From: Unio delphinus
Lineage: Eukaryota > Mollusca > Bivalvia > Unionida > Unionidae
Direction of reading: 5' to 3'
Assembly (NCBI GenBank): GCA_029339505.1
Contig: JAQISU010000108.1
Location: 21,089,501 to 21,153,500, forward strand
Length of the DNA: 64,000 nt
Shown piece by piece: positions 54,801 through 64,000 of this stretch (the stretch's first letter is position 1; each line of letters begins with the position of its first letter). A model generated the notes under the pieces. The model saw only the letters and a list, made by a program, of their open reading frames with translations, made no database searches and was not told the DNA's origin. A program made the position numbers and the translations under genes.

Positions 54801-57335
54801 ATCATATACATTTTTCAGTAAGGTTGTGAAACCCGAATGACTTAAGTCTTTACTAATGTTCATTGTTAAAGAACATACTTATCGCACGGTGAAAAATACA
54901 TTTTCCACATCGTGTGAGTCAGTCAACGGATACAGTTACAGAAAGTAGGTGAAATCATATAACACTAGATCTCAAGCAAAGACAGGGGAGTTAAAGCATA
55001 TTTATCATCAAACATCTATTCATCTATTACGACTCTGTGGTGTGAAAGTAAGTAATAAAAAGGAGGAAAAAGGAACAAGTTTTGTAAAATGTAACAAATA
55101 ATTTATTTGCATAAATTACAAAGCGAAATTGTGAAATGGAATTTAAGTATTGAGAATAAATCCCAAATAGTCAAATACTTGATGTCACCAGTCCTAACAA
55201 ATAAAGTTTAGTGAAATCAAATGGTGTTCGAAGTAAGATCCAGCTCTGAATGTGGCCATGTTTCCGTAGTCTTGAATGTTGGAATGTACATGTAACCTGA
55301 AGTGTGATGATGTATTAACGGTCTTCCAATTAAACATTTTACTGTACTCAATTACATTCCTACCAGATTTCACACTAATTCCAAGATAGTTTTATGTCCT
55401 AGAATATTTTAAAGAGCACTTTGTTTTTTATAGTGTCTGATAGTTTGATTAAGTAAATGAATAAATGAAAATGAAACTCTGAACACAACATTCAGACTAA
55501 TTTGTGCTTCAGATATTATCGCATGATTGCATAATGTCTCAAGTAAACAATTTTATAAAGCCGTCTTCTTGAGCTTGGACAAAATTGCGTTTCCAGGAAA
55601 TATTATGAGTTAATGTAATTTCCCATTCTAGACGATTCTGCGTTTCTCAACAAAATATAATCTGCTTCTAAAATTTCGGGAAGCTTTATGTTGCAAATAT
55701 TAGATAACCTATGAATCCTTATGGGGAATACCAATATCATAGATAGGGACAGATATAAATATGATTAGTTCTATTGGTAATGATTCTAATATTTAGCTCA
55801 CATTATTGAACAAGTTATTAGCTATTTACTACTTGTTTACAAAATGAAAACATCAGTGTTGCTAGTCAGGAACTCAGTGGAAGTGATTTTGAACAAGATC
55901 AAGTCCAAGAGACTCTTATTCTAATATTTAATCATGGAGGTTAAAAAGAGTAACTAATACAAAAAATAAAGATATACATAATTCATGCACTTTGCGATGA
56001 GGAAAACACGTATTACATTTTATTATAAAGAAAACAAATGTCATATCTATATTGCTCAGTATGATTAATAATCATGTTTGAGAAAACTAAAAGAAAATTA
56101 TTAGAAAACAAGAATCATAAACAAAAGAAAATATAACTGCAAATGTAAAGGCTAAAAGGATACACTGATTTTAAATTTGTTCAATATTTACAATTTCCTG
56201 TGACAGGGCATGAGCCTTTATTGGTGTAATTTGCCTTACATGATGAGGTGACATAATAACGTGAAGTTATTGACGAAATGGAATGCATGATACTGCTTGA
56301 TTCAGACGAACGTATGAAATATTTATAATGACGCAGGATATTAATTAAAATTGTCATATGCAGAGTAAGAATATTACTTTCTAGGATCATTAACATGTAC
56401 ATCTATTGTAGCAAGTAAAAAAAGATGTGACAATTTACGAAATAGCAGGTTTAGAAAAGGATGATCCGGGTTGGGGCGAGACTATTTCAGAGACATTGAA
56501 AGCATTTTAGTGAATTATTTGTTTATTAGTAATATGATTGCGATAATGAATACTAAATAGTGTTGCATCTACCACATACTTATCAAAATATCGATTTACA
56601 AAACTATGGAGATGAAAAGGAGCCACCTAATACAACTTGTGACGTTACTGCCTGCCACACTGAATATAGTCCATAAGAACCATAGCCATGGTGTAATCAG
56701 AGGCCAGAGAGACTAATGTTTTCAAAGAATAAATATGGACAATAGTCTCTAATACTTGTTTAATATGTGTCGTATGCTTGAGCTGTGAATATATAATATT
56801 AAGATGAAGTAAGCGTTAGCGGCCAACTTTCATACTACAATAACGAAACTCTGTAGTTGTATCATTCATGTACATCGAAAATGCTGTGAACGTTGAAGGA
56901 AATTGGTGAATAAAAACTGATGTTTTAAGAAACGGTCAAACAAATTAATGGATCTCAAAGAAAGGAAGGAAATGTTATAATATACCAATAGCCCACCTCA
57001 GAGACAAAATAAATAGTTAACTGGATTGTAAAATTGACGTAATGATAACCTGTTAATTATTGATTTAATCAACAAAGTTCCTAGCATTAGTTAGGTCACC
57101 AACTATGTTTAAAAATATAGGTAACCGGAGAGTCAAACTTAGTTGATGTTGAAACATTTTGGCAGTTATTGTTGGAATTAACATAAATCAATGAAACTAA
57201 GCGATCTTTGACTAATTAGTGAAATAAAATGAAACACAAACACATACACACAAACACATAAACACACATACATCCCTTTTAGAAATTGAAAATTTGATAA
57301 TTATATGATTATCCAACAAACAAAATGTTACAAAG
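54801..57335. repeat. No gene; diverged counterpart of 30,330-31,980
   Basis: Blocks at about 54,905-54,950, 56,400-56,560, 56,630-56,740 and 56,770-56,985 match the 30-32 kb segment in order. The rest is AT-rich with no feature seen. Confidence 0.55.
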
Positions 57336-57511
57336 TATCTAGTCTCTTCGAAACTGACATTTACATTAGAAAGTTTTCACATTTTTACAAACACCAACTG
57401 AAGTTACACCAATATACACATGCAAGGATAAGTGTCATCTCGCTGAACAGAATATATCGTGACAAAAGTGGACAAAGCAAACAAACAAAAGCAAAAACAA
57501 AGTTAAGAGAT
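57336..57511. repeat. ~175-bp direct repeat, left copy
   Basis: Starts 'tctagtctcttcgaaactgac' and ends 'caaaaacaaagttaagaga'. The second copy, at 57,811-57,983, is more than 90 percent alike by eye. Confidence 0.9.
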
Positions 57512-57810
57512 CGTAGTAGACTATTGGCTAGATGGAGTAGCAATGTTTTTCTCGTGCAACTATTAATGAGAATTATAAGCCTAATTTAAAGAACGTAAAG
57601 TAGAACTTAAAGGATGAAAGGCATTTTCTCCCTGGAAACGGTTCATAGCATTGAATTGCAATATTATCAAGAATATGTGTTTTAATACATGAAATAGATA
57701 AGATCTGTTTCTACATGGTACGTTCACATTAAATTGCAGAAAGAAGGAAAAATATCCTCAGTTTTAATTAATTTTGCAAAAAAGCAATCACAAATTGTTA
57801 ATATTGTATT

Positions 57811-57983
57811 ACCTCTCTTCGAAACTGACCTATTTACATTAGAAAGTTTTCACATTTTTACAACCACCAGCTATAGTTACACCAATATACACATGCAAGG
57901 ATAAGTGTCATCTCACTGAACAGAATATATCGTGACAAAAGTGGGCAAAGCAAAGAAACAAAAGCAAAAACAAAGTTAAGAGA
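57811..57983. repeat. ~175-bp direct repeat, right copy
   Basis: Copy of 57,336-57,511. The roughly 300 bases between them have no open frame of note. Confidence 0.9.
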
Positions 57984-59001
57984 TTTTAACAGTAAATGAA
58001 GTTCCACTCAACGTTATGCAAGACCATTGTCTCACTTCATAACACCATATACAACATACATATTTATTGATTATTGTGAGAAAAACTTTCCTGAACAATA
58101 TGCCATATTGAACGAGTTATTTTTCTTGACTCGAAGGAACGCCTTGATTGCCATGTTTGATTCATTTGGACTGATCCCTATTTTGATGTTTCGCAATTAT
58201 GTTTGCTTGTCAATTAAAACTGACACGGATATCTGAATTTGAATCATTTGAGAATATTGTTAAGAAAATAGTTTCAATTTGGAAGTACAATAAGGAAACG
58301 AAGATTAAACATTCGTATCGTAGTCACGATTAGAGAATAAATGGGCATGCAATGTTTAAATACGTGAACTTTATTTGTTCACATTCTTTTATTTTGTTAT
58401 CGGTTAACATTTTAAAATAAAATGTTGATTACATTGTGTATTGATACCATTGATGCTACGTGGTTCCCAAATGTTAAAATGTACAATTTTATCTGGTTTA
58501 TTAAATTTTTCTCTCTAAATAAAGAATTTTAAAATGTGTTTTTGGGGTATTAAAATGTGCAGAGAGTATAAACGCATAGTTCCATTATCAATCTATTCAG
58601 ATTAAGATATTCTGGATATATAAAATTTCTATAAAGGTAGTTAATTATTTCTGATCTGTCTTCCGGCATTGACAAAATCTGATTAAAGAACATCATTTTG
58701 AATAGCCATCCACATTTCATTGTAAATCGATATTCCTTTCTATAACGAAGTTCCATGTATAGTGTGTCACCTTGGGGTTTCAATGTATCTGTACCATCAA
58801 TGAGTACACGTACGATACAATAATCTACAAGTAAATATGATGGTATCAATGGAAACATGGATAAATAGCTGGATACAATTGTGTTTCGATATAACTTTTG
58901 GAATGTAATTCAGAAATACACTGGGTATTTTCCCTCAGATAATAATAAATAACATAGTGTATAGCTTCCAAGTTCAATGTGATTGTAGATCTTTAGTATA
59001 C
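57984..59001. other. No gene seen; 3' flank of the ITAM-tail gene
   Basis: The minus frame at 58,550-58,858 (102 codons) has no recognisable domain and lies where the 3' untranslated region of the gene ending at 59,002 would be. Confidence 0.5.
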
Positions 59002-59093
59002 CTAAATGATATCCTCTGGTCGTAAAGAACGATACATATTGTTTCCTTGATTTTCATGAGGATGAAGCCTTTCATAGACATTTACAGGCTGTA
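59002..59093 (-). CDS. Terminal exon with ITAM motif
   Basis: The acceptor 'ccttttcag' opens 30 codons and a stop (TAG at 59,002-59,004). They read QPVNVYERLHPHENQ, then GNNMYRSLRPEDII. YERL and YRSL are separated by ten residues, within the 6-12 of the ITAM consensus YxxL/I-x(6-12)-YxxL/I. In animals such tails are phosphorylated by Src-type kinases and bind tandem-SH2 kinases. The exon joins in phase 1 to the exon at 59,593-59,723 (T|TA gives Leu). The membrane and extracellular exons were not identified, so the receptor class is open. Confidence 0.65.
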
Positions 59094-59479
59094 CTGAAAA
59101 GGAAAGTAACGTCATTAAAGTAAATCCCGTGAGCCAATCTCTGCCTGGGTATATAGAAAGAAAAGGATTTTCTCAACAGTTTGACTATTGAATGACTCTA
59201 TGTTAATATATGCATTGTTAGTTACAAGAAGTGAACTGAATCATACCCCTGAATATGCTGATAAATTTCGTTTTAGTAGCAGTCATGGATAAAACAACCT
59301 GATAAATTGTGCCATGATAGGAAAGAACATTAAAGTAATATACCGGAGTAGTCTCTTATAATTCAAAATGTTTTATTATATATAATCAATCAGATGAGTG
59401 GATACCAAATTAAAATATACACCTCTAAAAACAAAAAAGGTATGAAGAAGAATATCCAGGACATATTGAGGTGATCTAG

Positions 59480-59480
<1 letters not shown>

Positions 59481-59546
<66 letters not shown>
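59481..59546. repeat. (TA)n microsatellite
   Basis: TA tract inside the intron between the two tail exons. Confidence 0.95.
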
Positions 59547-59550
<4 letters not shown>

Positions 59551-59592
59551 CGCAGATAGAAACATGAGTTAGAGAGAACTCCAAATAATTAC

Positions 59593-59723
59593 AAATAGGT
59601 TCTATGTATGCAGTCAATTCCATGCTATTGCTACGTGGTTCCTCATATTTCCTTTCATCATCATCACCATCGCTTTGGAAAGCTGTATTAGTTACTTGGA
59701 ACATCCTCTGGTCCGGATCAGAG
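59593..59723 (-). CDS. Penultimate tail exon of the ITAM gene
   Basis: A 131-bp exon, acceptor 'ttgatatcag' (phase 2 entry), donor 'ctattt|gtaatt' (phase 1). It encodes an acidic, polar segment: SDPDQRMFQVTNTAFQS, then DGDDDERKYEEPRS, then MELTAYIEPI. It contains tyrosines but no membrane span, as expected of a cytoplasmic tail. The upstream exon was not found between 59,724 and 61,560, so it may lie beyond the Polinton fragment or have been lost. Confidence 0.55.
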
Positions 59724-60239
59724 CTGATATCAACCAAATTAAATGGATATTATTCTGTGTTTTCAGTTTCAATAGAGAACATTATTTCTGTCATATTTGT
59801 ATTTAATATATTTGATCAATCACAGGCGCCTTATCCTTAGATAACATGTAATCAGAATCTGAAAATAGTATAACCCTAAATGTATAATAACGTCTTAAGG
59901 AGAAAGCAGTACATACACGATTGATATTGATACTTTAATATGAACCCATTTATTAAAAGATTTTGACTACGGATTAACTCAGTATCAGTTTCTAAGCATA
60001 TATGATCCCACATTGTACTAGCTGTTTCCTCACGCCAAGAGAGTAGCACTTTATAACTTAGGTTTAGCAATCTACCTTTTAACATGTCAAGTAATTTCAA
60101 CCAGTATTTGGTGTATTGGTCAATATATAAAAATTTACCAGAGTTACGTGAAGATATAGCCTTAACTCATTTTTTTATATCAATAATGATAGAATGTGGT
60201 TGTTGATGCGTTACAATTTTGGAACGTGCGACATCAGAT
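59724..60239. other. No feature assigned
   Basis: The minus frame at 59,876-60,100 includes SWREETASTMWDHICLETDTE. Not recognised, and no convincing splice sites flank it. Confidence 0.4.
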
Positions 60240-60900
60240 ACTGCTTTTTTACCCTCTCACCTCTTTCTAACCTGATTTCATATCAGCTATTGTTTTCGCA
60301 TCCATATCTTCTGTAATATTTGTATGAAGATTGTCGCATTTTGTAGTTTTCAAAGAGTGTGACTAGGATGATGAAATAAACATTGAAATACTCTAAGGAT
60401 CCCAGTTTTGGAAATCCGTTCCTAACCAAGTGGTGTATAATCTTTAGTACGGGCATACCGTATGATAATATAGCTTCATACTGAACACTGATTTAATATC
60501 GTCTATTGTTTTTCTTGCGTATTCTCTAGCAATATTTATATGAAGATTATCACATGTGTTATTTAAAGAGTTTGACTAGATAGATTAAATGCACCTTGAA
60601 ATACACAAACGATTTACGTTTAAAAATGTTTTGGTTTCCAAGACGTCATTATGCTTTAAGTCAATTTCAAGTTCTGTAGAATGTTTATTTGTGAGGGTAA
60701 AAGCGATGATAATATTATCCTATTGAACGTTGATTTCTGCCCTTAACATCATATAAGATCTTCTAAGCTTGTGATCATTAACCAAGTTTTATGTGGATCG
60801 TAAGATATAAAAGTTCTTTTTAAAAATCACTCAGTTTCTTTTAGAATGTTTACATTTCGGTTTAAAACCCTTTGCATATATCCTCTCTGTTGTTTTCACA
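60240..60900 (-). repeat. ~230-bp tandem repeat, about three copies
   Basis: Units start near 60,240, 60,470 and 60,705. On the minus strand the first two each keep an open segment after a tag: one reads TKCDNLHTNITEDMDAKTIADMKS, the other TCDNLHINIAREYARKTIDDIKS. The third is more decayed. This may be an exon-bearing repeat or non-coding. Confidence 0.5.
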
Positions 60901-61560
60901 AGATAACCTGGGACGGGTAATTCTTTAGAAATCTTTTCTTACCCTTGTTTACGTTATTATTGATTTATAATGCATAGTGTACTGCTCTATGGAAGCTACA
61001 AAAATAATTAATCATACTAAAATATGGATCATAACATAATAAGATGATTAAAGAGGTTATATACCGAGGAAAAAATCAGGGTTTCATAGTCATTTGGACT
61101 AGTGAATGTTTTGAATTATAAAATCACTCTTGTCCATGATTTCGGTGGTATTATCATTTTCCTAATCTTGAAATGTTGTATGTCTAATATTTCCATCCAC
61201 GTACTTAATATGAATTCTTCTCTAAACTGATACAATTATTATTTTCACTGATTTAGTGGTATACTGTAGTAGGCCTGATTCCTATAGAGAAACTGTAACT
61301 TCACCCAATATGTGTTATCATTAACATACCATACACTGGATCATGTACAACAAAACGTTAAATCGCAAATATGCCATCTTGTTCTTTCTTAAAGTGTGGT
61401 CAATGTTTATTGTTCTTTTGTATATCTAAAAAAGTCTTAAGACATGCCCATTGAGTGGAAACTGGCAAGTTTCCTATTCTCAGTTGCTTCATTGTATCAT
61501 CTTTTTATTCTACTTTGCATGTACCTTTGAAGAGAACCTTTGTTAATTCCTAGTAAATTG
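60901..61560. other. No gene seen
   Basis: AT-rich sequence up to the presumed edge of the Polinton. Confidence 0.5.
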
Positions 61561-61626
61561 CACAGTTGAGGGCCGTGGCGAGGGTTTGGAATGTAACCTA
61601 ATATGGATACTTTCAATTTCAATGTT

Positions 61627-61781
61627 AGCAGCAGAGAGGGTGAACCCTACAACCTTATAGAGGCGTCGATTTGGCAAACTGAGGCTTCTACCAAATAGTA
61701 AAAAAAATGGCGTCTATTCGATAAAATAAGATTTCCTTATATACGCCAAACGTCGTTGTCACTCACCCTCTCTGTTGCTGG
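61627..61781. repeat. Short inverted motif beside the Polinton genes
   Basis: 'agcagcagagagggtga' (61,627) and 'tcaccctctctgttgctgg' (about 61,763) face each other with about 120 bases between. GC is higher here than to the left. It could belong to the terminal repeat or a regulatory region of the element. Confidence 0.45.
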
Positions 61782-61797
61782 AACTTTCAGTTCTGGG

Positions 61798-62469
61798 TTA
61801 ACCGAATATTTTATCGAGTCCGATACGATATCGTGTTCGAGGATCATGTAAATTTATTGTTATAAATCCATACGGGGTTGACAGAGCGTTACTAAAGAAA
61901 TTTTTAAATTGATTGAAGTTCATATCAGAGCACCATGTCTGCCAAATATTTCGTAACGTATGTGTATCAACGCCGTTAAACACAGCAAGAATATTACAGT
62001 TATCTCTGATCACTTTTGGAATCTGAGTGTATCGTTGAGTGACATATATCACGTCGGTGTTTTTATGCCTGCCTCTGGAAAAGATCCTAGCAGGATTTTT
62101 TTGATTGTCTAATATCACATCGTCGTATACGACTAAATTGTTAATACTTCCATTGAGATCTTCTACTCATGGTGCCTCGTCAATATCGGTTATAAATTCA
62201 ATAATACCCTCGCCGGCAATCTCTGAAGCGTTTTCATTAAAATCTTTTAGCACTTCATAGCATCGTTGATCATCTACGCTAGGAGCAACTAAATACAACT
62301 TATCCCATTTCATCCATCTCATTATTAAATTGAGCAATAATTGCGTCTTGCCGGATCCAGATGGCCCGATTATAATTGCGCGGATAGAGTTTGGTAGCGC
62401 TGCATGATGCTTAACCGGTTCTCTTGCTTTAGTCGCTGAAAAATCAATTATATCCATGTTTCTATACAT
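61798..62469 (-). pseudogene. Polinton FtsK/HerA-type packaging ATPase, one internal stop
   Basis: The start is Met at 62,469 (a second Met lies at 62,457). The Walker A motif GPSGSGKTQ occurs about 35 residues in, and a Walker B-like VVYDDV sits just after an in-frame TGA (62,167-62,169). After it the frame continues open through the sensor-like region (VIYVTQRYTQIPK) to the stop at 61,798. The total of about 223 codons is typical for Polinton and adenovirus-type ATPases, which pump DNA into capsids. It diverges from the zinc-ribbon ORF, with only five bases between the start codons, so a shared bidirectional promoter is likely. Confidence 0.85.
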
Positions 62470-62474
62470 AAATT

Positions 62475-62747
62475 ATGGATCTATATTGTGTGAAGTGTAA
62501 AACGCGTACTAGCACAAATGATGTGACGACGATTACAACTAAAAATAACCGATCTGCACTTTCTGGTAAATGCTTGCAATGTGGTACAAAAAAATTTAGA
62601 TTTATTTCTATGAAATCTGATTTTAAAAAAAACGAGGAGGTGATATCGCAGCCAAATTGGCAAAGCTCCCTGGAACCCCATGGGCAAGGTACCCCGGAGA
62701 AAAGCACCTTCCAGGATATAGCTACTGTGGCCCCGGAACACGATTAG
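62475..62747 (+). CDS. Polinton zinc-ribbon ORF
   Basis: About 45 residues with two CxxC pairs (YCVKCK and GKCLQCG) form a zinc ribbon. The rest of the frame, after an eight-A run near 62,625, looks unrelated. The PLA2-like domain begins in another frame at that point and has no ATG of its own before its core. The likeliest reading is one zinc-ribbon plus PLA2 protein broken by a one-base indel at the A-run; translation of two proteins is less likely. Confidence 0.7.
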   Translation: MDLYCVKCKTRTSTNDVTTITTKNNRSALSGKCLQCGTKKFRFISMKSDFKKNEEVISQPNWQSSLEPHGQGTPEKSTFQDIATVAPEHD

Positions 62748-62992
62748 ATATCAGACTTGATGATCAAAATCAACCCCGACCCGGCGAGTATCCGATAAAC
62801 GCTATTGATAAGGCGTGTCACCTTCATGATGTTCCATATAAAAGCAGCAATCTGCAACACAGGCATCTCGCGGATGTAAAATTAATTCATGCGTTAAATG
62901 CCATTCCTGACAAATCTTTCAAAGAAAAATTGGCTTCCTTTTTGATAAAATCGGCTATGAAAAGTAAATTGATGTTAGGTGCTGGTAATTAA
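62657..62992 (+). CDS. Polinton phospholipase-A2-like protein (frame-broken N-terminus)
   Basis: Contains the calcium-loop motif YCGPGT and the catalytic His-Asp motif DKACHLHDVPY of the compact PLA2 fold also found in parvovirus minor capsid proteins. In virus-like elements the domain is thought to act on host membranes during entry, although enzymatic activity cannot be judged here. The frame has no upstream ATG, only a TTG at 62,657. It ends five bases before the integrase start. The stop at 62,990-62,992 is clean. Confidence 0.75.
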   Translation: MAKLPGTPWARYPGEKHLPGYSYCGPGTRLDIRLDDQNQPRPGEYPINAIDKACHLHDVPYKSSNLQHRHLADVKLIHALNAIPDKSFKEKLASFLIKSAMKSKLMLGAGN

Positions 62993-62996
62993 TAAT

Positions 62997-63956
62997 ATGG
63001 AATCTATTTATTATTCTCCGAGAGGATACTGGAGGGGTAACGCTGCAATCAATAAACTCGCCAACGCCGCAAAAGTGAAAAAATCTACTGCGGCTAATTG
63101 GTTATCCAAACAGGCACTATGGCAGATTTATCTACCACCGCCTAAACAAATCAATTTTTCGCATTTTGATGTTACCGGACCCAATGAAGTTCATCAAGCT
63201 GATTTATTGTTTTTACCACATGACAACGGTTACAAATACGCGCGAACCGTAGTTGACGTTGCGAGTCGATACAAACAAGTAGAACCGCTAAAAACAAAGT
63301 CAGCTACTTCAGTAGCTTCTGCATTTGAAAAGATTTATCGAAAGGGTCCTCTGCGTTGGCCGAATCTGTTACAAGTTGATCCTGACAAGGAATTTCAGGG
63401 TGCAGTGTTATCAGCGATGAAACATCATAATGTCACCATCAGACGATGGCATACTGCGCTACATCGCGATCAGGCAATTGTTGAACGATTTAATCGGACT
63501 CTTGCTGAGCGGTTATTTGGATATCAATACGCGAAGGAGTTTATTCAGGATAAAAGATCCCGTGAATGGGTTAAGAGATTACCAGCTGTGATTACCGCGC
63601 TCAATAACGAGATTACTCGAACAATTAACATGAAACCTGTCAACGCGATTAAGAAAGCGTCCATACCAAAAATGGAAATCCAAGGAATTTCACAAAAAGA
63701 TTTCAAAGAACCAATTCTTGGTAGTAATGTCACTGTGAGATATTTATACGAACCAGGAGAGCTTGAAGGTGGCAGAAAAAGGGCTACTGATCCTATTTGG
63801 AGTGTTACTGCACACAAGATATCTACTATAACACGATCAACTGGTAGACCAGCAACCTATAAACTGGATTCAACTGCCCCTCAGCGGGGTTTTACACGCG
63901 AACAATTACAAGTGATTCCTGACGATACTCAATTGCCACCTCATGGTCTTAACTAG
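62997..63956 (+). CDS. Polinton integrase (retroviral-type DDE), intact
   Basis: 319 codons from the first ATG (62,997); an alternative GTG start lies six codons upstream. An N-terminal basic region leads to an rve core with the first Asp in HQADLLFL, the second in QVDPDKEF and a Glu in AIVERFNRTL about 35 residues later, the DDE triad. The C-terminal part (SNVTVRYLYEPGE to GFTREQLQVI) has the SH3/chromodomain-like shape of Polinton integrases. No internal stop or frameshift was seen. It acts in the nucleus to join element ends to target DNA. It is the only apparently intact element gene in the window. Confidence 0.9.
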   Translation: MESIYYSPRGYWRGNAAINKLANAAKVKKSTAANWLSKQALWQIYLPPPKQINFSHFDVTGPNEVHQADLLFLPHDNGYKYARTVVDVASRYKQVEPLKTKSATSVASAFEKIYRKGPLRWPNLLQVDPDKEFQGAVLSAMKHHNVTIRRWHTALHRDQAIVERFNRTLAERLFGYQYAKEFIQDKRSREWVKRLPAVITALNNEITRTINMKPVNAIKKASIPKMEIQGISQKDFKEPILGSNVTVRYLYEPGELEGGRKRATDPIWSVTAHKISTITRSTGRPATYKLDSTAPQRGFTREQLQVIPDDTQLPPHGLN

Positions 63957-64000
63957 CACCCCTTCGTCTGTTGCACTCAAGACAAGTCAGCATAACATTA

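Larger units (their letters stand above)
61600..64000. mobile_element. Polinton/Maverick element, partial
   Basis: The gene set packaging ATPase, zinc-ribbon, PLA2-like protein and retroviral-type integrase is diagnostic of Polintons. GC and codon use differ from the host flanks. The left boundary is not defined (about 61.57-61.8 kb). The right side runs off the window. Capsid, protease and polymerase genes are not seen here and would be expected to the right if the element is complete. One internal stop and one frame break suggest an inactive or degenerating copy. Confidence 0.85.

Noticed and set aside
62462..62741. Minus-strand frames opposite the zinc-ribbon and PLA2-like ORFs, and 63,545-63,817 opposite the integrase
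   Set aside because: Shadows of recognised plus-strand coding sequence.

Overview
The window looks like nuclear DNA from an invertebrate animal, most likely a mollusc. It is AT-rich and has short exons with GT-AG introns, many long microsatellites ((TA)n, (CATA)n, (TATC)n, (GA)n), tRNA-headed SINEs of a type I associate with molluscan genomes, and part of a Polinton/Maverick element. The species assignment is inference. There are no bacterial-style operons.

Three host gene models can be supported. (1) Minus strand, about 26.2 kb down to 8.8 kb: a transmembrane immunoglobulin-superfamily receptor. It has a signal-peptide exon, two Ig-like exons, a Ser/Pro/Thr stalk exon, a second set of the same three exons, a transmembrane exon and a long cytoplasmic-tail exon with two ITIM-type tyrosine motifs. 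Every intron is phase 1, so the duplicated three-exon cassette (13.2-18.2 kb and 18.6-24.9 kb) can be included or skipped without breaking frame. (2) Minus strand, 44.8 to 40.2 kb: part of a SAM-like plus HECT-like family gene, with a frameshift at an A-run and without a recognisable catalytic tail. (3) Minus strand, 59.7 to 59.0 kb: the last two exons of a gene whose C-terminus carries a canonical-spacing ITAM (YxxL, ten residues, YxxL). Its upstream exons were not found. A receptor with inhibitory-type motifs and a receptor-like tail with an activating-type motif therefore lie in the same orientation about 33 kb apart.

The right end (about 61.6-64.0 kb) is a Polinton fragment: a packaging ATPase on the minus strand with one internal stop, then on the plus strand a zinc-ribbon ORF, a phospholipase-A2-like ORF in another frame, and an intact DDE integrase. 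The element probably continues past the window.

The rest is repeat-rich intergenic or intronic DNA. It includes a 21-bp minisatellite at three loci (2.3-3.1, 48.2-48.5 and 53.2-53.6 kb) that reads as a heptad repeat, a foldback element around a (TA)n core (37.0 kb), inverted or direct dispersed repeat pairs (0.7/45.2, 4.3/4.6, 11.7/52.9, 26.6/33.1, 30.4/56.4, 32.6/49.8 and 57.3/57.8 kb), two copies of one SINE family (4.9 and 46.3 kb) plus another SINE type (54.6 kb), a reverse-transcriptase remnant exactly between the two receptor cassettes (18.3 kb), and a possible B-family DNA polymerase remnant (32.4 kb).
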